11,556 nt of DNA, taken from the NCBI GenBank assembly GCA_017418585.1, contig JAFONG010000005.1, positions 1 to 11,556 of the forward strand. Reading direction: 5' to 3'. Of this stretch, positions 1 through 5,109 are shown piece by piece (positions within the stretch are counted from its first letter, which is position 1; the number at the start of each line of letters is the position of its first letter). Position numbers and translations under genes: made by a program. The notes beneath the pieces were generated by a model. The model was not told where the DNA came from. It searched no databases and saw only the letters and a program-made list of their open reading frames with translations. This DNA is from Erysipelotrichaceae bacterium. GTDB lineage: Bacteria; Bacillota_I; Bacilli_A; Erysipelotrichales; Erysipelotrichaceae.

Positions 1-2
1 AC

Positions 3-755
3 TACGGCGACATGGATTTCAAGGTCGCTGGAACAAAGGACGGCATTACCGCCTTGCAGATGGATATCAAGTGCAAGGGCATTACCAGAGAGATCTTCAA
101 GGAAGCTCTGGCTCAGGCTCACAAGGGCAGGATGGAAATCCTCGCCAACATGGCTACCGCTATCGCTGAACCTAGAAAAGAAGTCAGCGAATATGCTCCT
201 AAGATGGTGACATTCATGATTCCGACAGAGAAGATCAGAGAAGTCATTGGTACGGGCGGCAAGGTAATCAACGATATCATTGAAAAATGCGATGACGTCA
301 AGATCGATATCGATGACGACGGCAAGGTCGTAATCTACCACACTTCCAAGCAGGCGATCGAGAAGGCAAAGGCCATGATCGACGAGATCACCAGAGAAGC
401 CAAAGTCGGCGATATCTATGACGCTACCGTTGTCAGACTTGAGAAGTTCGGGGCCTTCGTAGAACTGTTCAAGGGACAGGACGCTCTGCTTCATGTCTCC
501 AAGATCAAGCACGAGAGAGTCGATAAAGTAGAAGACGTTCTCAAGATCGGTGACAAGATCCAGGTCAAGGTCATGGAGATCGACGAGAAGGGTAGAGTAA
601 ATGTTTCTGCCAAGGAACTTCTGCCAAAACCGGAAAAAGAAGAAAAGAAAGAAAATAAAAAGGAAGGCAGAAAAGAGCCTAAGAAAGAAGAGAATAAGGA
701 AGAAGTAAAAGAAGAAAAACGCTTCGGAGAGATCAGATTCTTCGGCAAGAAATAA
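3..755 (+). CDS. pnp: Polyribonucleotide nucleotidyltransferase (PNPase), 3' part
   Basis: PNPase degrades RNA 3'-to-5' phosphorolytically in the cytoplasm. The frame is open from the window edge (Tyr-Gly-Asp before the Met at base 12), so the true start lies upstream. Counting from that Met, residues 1-10 carry the GDMDFKVAGT block of the second RNase PH domain; by family knowledge the Asp and Lys of DFK are catalytic-site residues (E. coli D492/K494). A KH domain follows at about 66-125 with the GTGG loop at 80-83, then an S1 RNA-binding domain at about 131-202. The protein ends in a ~35-residue Lys/Glu-rich linker and a hydrophobic-basic end, RFGEIRFFGKK. A strong terminator follows directly, so pnp is the last gene of its transcript. 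The assignment is secure; only the missing N-terminal two thirds is uncertain. Confidence 0.97.
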   Translation, partial: YGDMDFKVAGTKDGITALQMDIKCKGITREIFKEALAQAHKGRMEILANMATAIAEPRKEVSEYAPKMVTFMIPTEKIREVIGTGGKVINDIIEKCDDVKIDIDDDGKVVIYHTSKQAIEKAKAMIDEITREAKVGDIYDATVVRLEKFGAFVELFKGQDALLHVSKIKHERVDKVEDVLKIGDKIQVKVMEIDEKGRVNVSAKELLPKPEKEEKKENKKEGRKEPKKEENKEEVKEEKRFGEIRFFGKK

Positions 756-774
756 TTCGATTTGAACAAGAAAG

Positions 775-808
775 AAAAAGCGCGGCAGAAACTGTCACGC
801 TTTTTTTC
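775..808 (+). terminator. Rho-independent terminator of pnp
   Basis: The arms 775-788 and 792-805 can form a 14-bp stem with one C-A mismatch and one G-T wobble around an AAA loop (789-791). The 3' arm runs into seven T residues (801-807). It starts 19 bases after the pnp stop codon. The A-run on the 5' side pairs with the T-run, which could also give weak activity on the other strand, but no opposing gene is present. Confidence 0.88.
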
Positions 809-822
809 TGTCTTATTTGAAA

Positions 823-828
823 TATAAT
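823..828 (+). promoter_or_regulatory. Promoter -10 box for the pullulanase gene
   Basis: A perfect TATAAT sits 31 bases before the pullulanase ATG, in the only sizeable intergenic gap (756-859). No good -35 hexamer is present at 16-18 bases; that position falls in the T-run of the pnp terminator (about 799-806). A TG lies at 818-819, three bases before the box, which is not the usual extended -10 spacing. The match to the -10 consensus is seen; the promoter role is inferred. Confidence 0.6.
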
Positions 829-848
829 AAATATCAGAAGAGCCTTCT

Positions 849-853
849 GGAGG
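849..853 (+). promoter_or_regulatory. Ribosome binding site of the pullulanase gene
   Basis: GGAGG lies six bases before the ATG at 860. It fixes that start and separates it from other in-frame or overlapping starts nearby, such as the frame opening at 817, which has no comparable site. Confidence 0.85.
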
Positions 854-859
854 TCACAT

Positions 860-3463
860 ATGAAAAACAATGTTCTGATCAAAATCACGATGATAGCGCT
901 GCTGCTGGTATCGCTTTTCGGATGCAAGGAAAAGCAGCAGGCAGTTTCCTATCCGGATCGGGATGTCGATTATCCGACACAGGTCGAGAAACTGAATGAG
1001 GATTCCATACAGATCCATTATCAGCGCAGCGACAACAAGTATTCCGACTGGACGCTGTGGCTGTGGGATCCGGAAGGAACGGATGACAGCAAGGAAGATG
1101 ATTTCAACTATCAGGATGATTACGGAGTGATCGCTTCCTATCCTCTGTCCTATTTCGGAGAACTCTCCGGAGGACGTCTTGGTCTGATCGTCAAGAAGAA
1201 GGGGAGCTGGACCAAGGACGGCAGCGAATCAGACCGTTTTGTCGTATTCTCTTCCTATCAGAAAGATGAAAATGGCGTTTATCATGTTTATCTGGCCGGG
1301 GGCGATGAGCACATCTATGATTCTACGGAAAAGACGATCAGCGATGTGATTTATTCCGCCGCTTTTAAGGATGAACATTCAATCAATATTTCCTGCAGTA
1401 ATCCGATCGAAACCTATGTTCTTTACTGCAACGGTGAACCGGTTCTTGAAGGCAATGGCGCAGGAAGAAAAAACCTGACCGACAAGCTGGACCTGACTGC
1501 CGACTTCTCGCAGTCCTACAGCGTTGAAGTGGAATTCCGCGGTTCCGGTACAAGGATCGAATCTCCTGTATCGATGACGGGTCTGTACAATTCCGATTCT
1601 TTCAACGAGATGTATTATTATGATGGAAAACTGGGAGCTCTGTATTCCAAAGATGCGACTGTATTCAAGGTCTGGTCTCCGGTTTCGGAAAGAATAGAAC
1701 TCAGGATCTACGATAGCGGAACACCTGAAAACATTTCCGATCAAGGCAGTGACGCTTATGTTTCTTACGAAATGGAAAAAGAAGAAAAGGGCGTTTTCAG
1801 TTACACGTGTTCAGGCGACATGGAAGGAAAATACTATACCTATGTCGTTTATAACGGAACATATCCGGACGGTTATGAGATCGTAGACCCTTATGCCAGG
1901 AGTGCCGGAATCAACGGAGTCAGAGGGATGGTCGTCGACTTCAACAAGACAGATCCGGAAGGATGGGACAATGTCGATTATCTGAAATACGACCGTAAGG
2001 AACTGACGGTCTGGGAAACGCATGTGGCAGATGTTACCAGTTCCGATACCTGGAACGGTCCTGCGGAACATAAACGCAGATTCCTTGGTCTGATCGATGA
2101 AGGGACGACATATACGGAAGACGGTACAACCGTTACGACAGGCTTTGATCATATCAGGGAACTGGGTGTTAATGCACTGCAGCTGATTCCGATCTACGAT
2201 CAGGATAACGATGAAACGGAATACTCGTTCAACTGGGGCTACAATCCCTTGAATTACAATGTCCTGGAAGGTCTGTATTCCAGTGATCCGTATGACGGAT
2301 ACAGCCGCATAAAGGAGTTTAAACAGGTCGTAAAGCGCTTCAATGAAGCAGGGATTACGATCATCATGGATGTCGTATACAACCATGTTTCTTCCGCTTT
2401 GCATTCCTCTTTCGATGTCCTGATGCCGGGCTACTACTTCCGCTACAACTATGACGGATCGTTCTCCAACGGATCGGGATGCGGAAATGAGACGGCCAGC
2501 GAAATGCCGATGATGCGCAAGTTCATGATCGACAGCGTCTGTTTCTGGACAGAAGAGTATAAACTGGGCGGTTTCCGTTTTGACCTGATGGGTCTTCACG
2601 ACATTGAAACGATGGATCAGATCAGCGTGGCAGTCAGCAGGATCAATCCGTATGCCGTAATCTATGGGGAACCGTGGACGGGTGGCAAGACGCCGCTGAA
2701 TAGCGATGATCAGGCAATACAGGCCAATGCCAACAGATTTAAAGGATACGGCCAGTTCAATGACCAGATGAGGGATGCCTTGATTAAAGGCGGACTGAAT
2801 GCCCCTAATGCAACAGGCTGGATCAACAGCAGTCAGATCTCTTCCTCAGATGTCAGTGCAATACAGGAAGGCATCAACGGCTGTACGTATAATCTTGCCT
2901 ACAGTATCGATGATCCTGACAAGAGTGTTTCCTATGTGACCTGTCACGACAATTTCACGCTTTATGACCGGATGAAGGCGGCAGGCATTGAAGATGAAGA
3001 AACGATACGCAAGATGTGCGTACTTGCGCAGGCGGTCGTACTGACTTCCGATGGAACATCATTCATGCTGGCGGGAGAAGAGATGCTAAGAAGCAAAAAG
3101 GGCGACAGCAATTCCTACCAGTCTTCCGATGAGATCAATCAGCTGGACTATTCTTTGAAGATCAGGAATCGTGATGTCTTTGATAACATCAGGCAGCTGG
3201 TCGCCTTCAAGAAAGACAATGAACAGCTTCACGCAAAGGATCCAGGCATTGAAGTAGAAGCGCTGGAAAACGGTGCGGTACTGAAATATGAACTGAAATC
3301 GGGCAAGAATGTCTATGCCGTCTATCACGCCAACGGCTTGTGCAGGAACACGGCAGTTGAAGAAAAAGGCTATACGGTATTGCTGGATACGCTTGGCCTG
3401 TATGAAGGAGACGCAGAAGGACTGCAGCTGCAGCCTTATCAGACACTGATCCTGATTAGATAG
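860..3463 (+). CDS. pulA: Lipoprotein type I pullulanase (GH13, CBM41-like N-terminus)
   Basis: Predicted to cleave alpha-1,6 branches in pullulan, glycogen or amylopectin outside the cell. Residues 1-22 are a lipoprotein signal peptide: Lys at 3 and 8, a hydrophobic core, then LFGC with Cys22 as the lipid-anchored residue. Residues ~48-155 resemble a CBM41 starch-binding module (IHYQRSDNKYSDWTLWLW at 52-69). A CBM48-like N-domain spans about 256-345 (VFKVWSP at 268-274). The GH13 barrel follows, with the pullulanase signature FNWGYNP at 457-463 (usual form YNWGYDP), region I DVVYNH 504-509, region II GFRFD with nucleophile D575, region III GEPW with acid/base E604, and region IV HDN with D697. 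The catalytic triad is complete, so it should be active. A C-terminal beta domain fills the last ~80 residues. At 867 residues its length is normal. It has its own promoter and no sugar-transport gene beside it here. Confidence 0.92.
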   Translation: MKNNVLIKITMIALLLVSLFGCKEKQQAVSYPDRDVDYPTQVEKLNEDSIQIHYQRSDNKYSDWTLWLWDPEGTDDSKEDDFNYQDDYGVIASYPLSYFGELSGGRLGLIVKKKGSWTKDGSESDRFVVFSSYQKDENGVYHVYLAGGDEHIYDSTEKTISDVIYSAAFKDEHSINISCSNPIETYVLYCNGEPVLEGNGAGRKNLTDKLDLTADFSQSYSVEVEFRGSGTRIESPVSMTGLYNSDSFNEMYYYDGKLGALYSKDATVFKVWSPVSERIELRIYDSGTPENISDQGSDAYVSYEMEKEEKGVFSYTCSGDMEGKYYTYVVYNGTYPDGYEIVDPYARSAGINGVRGMVVDFNKTDPEGWDNVDYLKYDRKELTVWETHVADVTSSDTWNGPAEHKRRFLGLIDEGTTYTEDGTTVTTGFDHIRELGVNALQLIPIYDQDNDETEYSFNWGYNPLNYNVLEGLYSSDPYDGYSRIKEFKQVVKRFNEAGITIIMDVVYNHVSSALHSSFDVLMPGYYFRYNYDGSFSNGSGCGNETASEMPMMRKFMIDSVCFWTEEYKLGGFRFDLMGLHDIETMDQISVAVSRINPYAVIYGEPWTGGKTPLNSDDQAIQANANRFKGYGQFNDQMRDALIKGGLNAPNATGWINSSQISSSDVSAIQEGINGCTYNLAYSIDDPDKSVSYVTCHDNFTLYDRMKAAGIEDEETIRKMCVLAQAVVLTSDGTSFMLAGEEMLRSKKGDSNSYQSSDEINQLDYSLKIRNRDVFDNIRQLVAFKKDNEQLHAKDPGIEVEALENGAVLKYELKSGKNVYAVYHANGLCRNTAVEEKGYTVLLDTLGLYEGDAEGLQLQPYQTLILIR

Positions 3464-3471
3464 AAATGAAT

Positions 3472-3477
3472 TATAAT
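3472..3477 (+). promoter_or_regulatory. Candidate promoter -10 box for trmB
   Basis: A perfect TATAAT ends six bases before the trmB ATG at 3484, in the 20-base gap after the pullulanase stop. Transcription would normally start about seven bases after the box, on the trmB start codon itself. The -35 position (about 3449-3454) is a poor match to TTGACA. The same TG-plus-three-bases arrangement precedes this box (3467-3468) as the pullulanase box. Confidence 0.5.
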
Positions 3478-3483
3478 TAAAAC

Positions 3484-4095
3484 ATGCGAATGAGAAAAAA
3501 GAAATGGGTATCCCCGTTTCTGGAAAATGAAAAAGAGTATCTGATTTCCGATCTTCATGATCTGCATACCGATCTTCCTGTCTATCTGGAGATCGGCATG
3601 GGGATGGGAGATTTCATCAGCGAATCGGCTGCCTTGCATCCGGAGATCTTTTATGTCGGTCTGGAGAAGGAAGAGACCTGTGTAGCCAGAGCGATCAGGA
3701 AAGCCCAGGACAGGAAACTGGACAACTTCAAAGTCCTTCTGGCAGATGCGGCAAACATTGAAGAGATCTGTCCTACCGAAAGCATCGATCTCATTTACCT
3801 GCATTTTTCCGATCCGTGGCCGAAGAAAAGGAATCATAAACGCCGTCTGACTTATCTGCCGTTTCTTAAACAGTACGAACAGATCCTGAAAGACGGGGGG
3901 ATCCTGATTTTCAAGACCGACAACGAGGGATTCTACGATGATTCTCTGGAGTATTTCAAAGAATCTTCTTTCGTGCTTCTGGAAAGCGACAGAAACTATT
4001 TCAGAGAGAATGAACCGATGACGGCCTACCAGGCAAAGTTTTCTGCCGAAGGCAAAGCGATATACTATGCGAAATATCGGATCAATAAGGTATAA
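3484..4095 (+). CDS. trmB: tRNA (guanine-46-N7)-methyltransferase TrmB
   Basis: Transfers methyl from S-adenosylmethionine to N7 of G46 in the tRNA variable loop. The 203-residue protein has the usual TrmB length and start MRMRKKKW. Motif I EIGMGMGDF (36-44) binds SAM, with GLEKE (59-63) as the acidic end of strand 2. FSDPWPKKR (108-116) is the family's catalytic and substrate signature, followed by NHKRRL (117-122), where many homologues have HHKRRL. TAYQAKF (180-186) corresponds to the C-terminal TxYExxF motif but has Gln183 instead of Glu. The start lacks any Shine-Dalgarno: the 20 upstream bases contain no GG. The next in-frame ATG (3490) is not better placed, so the choice between Met1 and Met3 rests on homologue length. 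The promoter position suggests a leaderless transcript. Confidence 0.95.
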   Translation: MRMRKKKWVSPFLENEKEYLISDLHDLHTDLPVYLEIGMGMGDFISESAALHPEIFYVGLEKEETCVARAIRKAQDRKLDNFKVLLADAANIEEICPTESIDLIYLHFSDPWPKKRNHKRRLTYLPFLKQYEQILKDGGILIFKTDNEGFYDDSLEYFKESSFVLLESDRNYFRENEPMTAYQAKFSAEGKAIYYAKYRINKV

Positions 4096-4096
4096 T
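4091..4096 (+). promoter_or_regulatory. Candidate promoter -10 box for the ZnuA-like gene
   Basis: A perfect TATAAT overlaps the trmB stop codon (4093-4095) and ends eight bases before the ATG at 4105. The expected transcript start (about 4103) is within two bases of the start codon. The -35 position, about 4068-4073, does not resemble TTGACA. An AGGG at 4100-4103 is only one base from the ATG, too close for a normal ribosome binding site. Confidence 0.5.
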
Positions 4097-4104
4097 AATA
4101 GGGT

Positions 4105-5109
4105 ATGAGATTTTTAAGAAAAGCGTTATGCGTGATCATGATACTGATGCTGTGCGGCTGTGCCTCTGCCAAACAGTATACGGCTTATATGATCTATCCG
4201 ATCGGATATCTTTTAAACCGTATCGGAAGCAACAGGATCACTCCGATATCTATTCAGAGCAATTCCCTTGTTCAGACCGCTCAGATCAAAAACGACTACG
4301 AAGAGATCCTGAACGATTCTCTGGTTCTTTTCCATATCGGCAATCTGGAACCGTACATGGATCTGTATGATGAGCAGATCGCGGAAATCATCGACCTCTC
4401 TGCCGGAGATCTTTCTGTACTGAACTGTCTGTATCAGTATAAACGCTATACGCCGGTCATCGTGGACGGGAAGGTGTCTTTCTTTGAGAGCTCTTTCTAT
4501 GACAACGATGCTTTCAATGATGTAGACATGTATGATCTGGATCCGTTTATCTGGCTGTCTCCTAGCGGCATGTACTGCATGGCTAAGGATGTGAAAGAGT
4601 ATCTTTCCAGCAACTATGTGGAACAGTCGGCTTTTTTTGAGGAGAATTTCACCCAGGTTGCGGATGAACTGATCGCTCTGGATGCGGCATATCAGGCGCT
4701 TGCGAGCCGTCTGGTGAAAGAAAACAAGTCGATCAAATTCGTATCCATGACCGGATCCTTCGGCTGCTGGCAGAAGGATTTCGGCTTCCAGGTCTATCCG
4801 GTATGTCTGTCCAAATACGGAGCGCTGCCAAACGGACAGCAGCTGGAAGCGATCAAGACCAGGATCAGAAACGATAACGTTACCTATATTGCCGTAGAAC
4901 CGAACCTGCCGGAAGAAATGCAAGAACTGATGACGCAGCTGGAAGAAGAACTGGGGCTGAAACGGGTCACCCTGAACAATATTTCTTCTCTGACTTCGGC
5001 ACAGATGGAATCAGGCAAGGACTACATGTCTTTGATGTATGAAAATCTGAGCATTCTTGAAAACATGGCCACTTCCAACCAGATCGTTCCGGTTGAAACA
5101 GGAGAATAA
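4105..5109 (+). CDS. ZnuA/AdcA-like substrate-binding lipoprotein lacking metal ligands
   Basis: The 334-residue protein has a lipoprotein signal (basic RFLRK, hydrophobic core, LCGC with Cys19 as lipid site) and resembles cluster A-I zinc/manganese ABC-transporter binding proteins (ZnuA, AdcA, PsaA). Matching features are YPIGYLLNRIG near the N-terminus, HIGNLEPYM (77-85), DPFIWLSP (146-153), the long linking helix at about 160-205, and the C-terminal GKDYMSLMYENL (304-315). Aligned from memory with AdcA, the four metal ligands are all replaced: the N-terminal His lies in a SNSLVQT stretch (52-58), DPHIW has Phe148, the VxxH position is Thr216, and the C-terminal acidic residue is Ser294. 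The usual His-rich loop is also absent. There is no permease or ATPase gene next to it. Its stop abuts the polA start, so the two are probably co-translated. The fold is fairly sure; the ligand and role are unknown. Confidence 0.8.
   Translation: MRFLRKALCVIMILMLCGCASAKQYTAYMIYPIGYLLNRIGSNRITPISIQSNSLVQTAQIKNDYEEILNDSLVLFHIGNLEPYMDLYDEQIAEIIDLSAGDLSVLNCLYQYKRYTPVIVDGKVSFFESSFYDNDAFNDVDMYDLDPFIWLSPSGMYCMAKDVKEYLSSNYVEQSAFFEENFTQVADELIALDAAYQALASRLVKENKSIKFVSMTGSFGCWQKDFGFQVYPVCLSKYGALPNGQQLEAIKTRIRNDNVTYIAVEPNLPEEMQELMTQLEEELGLKRVTLNNISSLTSAQMESGKDYMSLMYENLSILENMATSNQIVPVETGE
5100..5104 (+). promoter_or_regulatory. Ribosome binding site of polA
   Basis: AGGAG lies five bases before the polA ATG (5110) and inside the last codons of the upstream lipoprotein gene, whose TAA (5107-5109) touches the ATG. 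This supports translational coupling of the two genes. Confidence 0.8.

Noticed and set aside
609..755. A/G-rich low-complexity stretch as a possible repeat array
   Set aside because: The repetition comes from Lys and Glu codons of the PNPase tail; no fixed repeat unit is seen.
491..769. Ser/Phe/Leu-rich - strand open frame opposite the end of pnp
   Set aside because: It is the reverse complement of Lys/Glu-rich coding sequence, which automatically gives Phe/Leu/Ser codons.
817..999. Small + frame overlapping the pullulanase start
   Set aside because: There is no ribosome site and it runs out of frame through the signal peptide and linker of a well-supported gene.
1811..2599. Long open frame (262 codons) on the - strand inside the pullulanase gene
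   Set aside because: It lies entirely opposite conserved GH13 motifs, has no ribosome site or recognisable domain, and its composition is that of an antisense shadow.
4213..4923. 236-codon - strand open frame opposite the ZnuA-like gene
   Set aside because: The + strand frame has a signal peptide and family motifs; the antisense product is Ile/Arg/His-rich with no domain or initiation signal.
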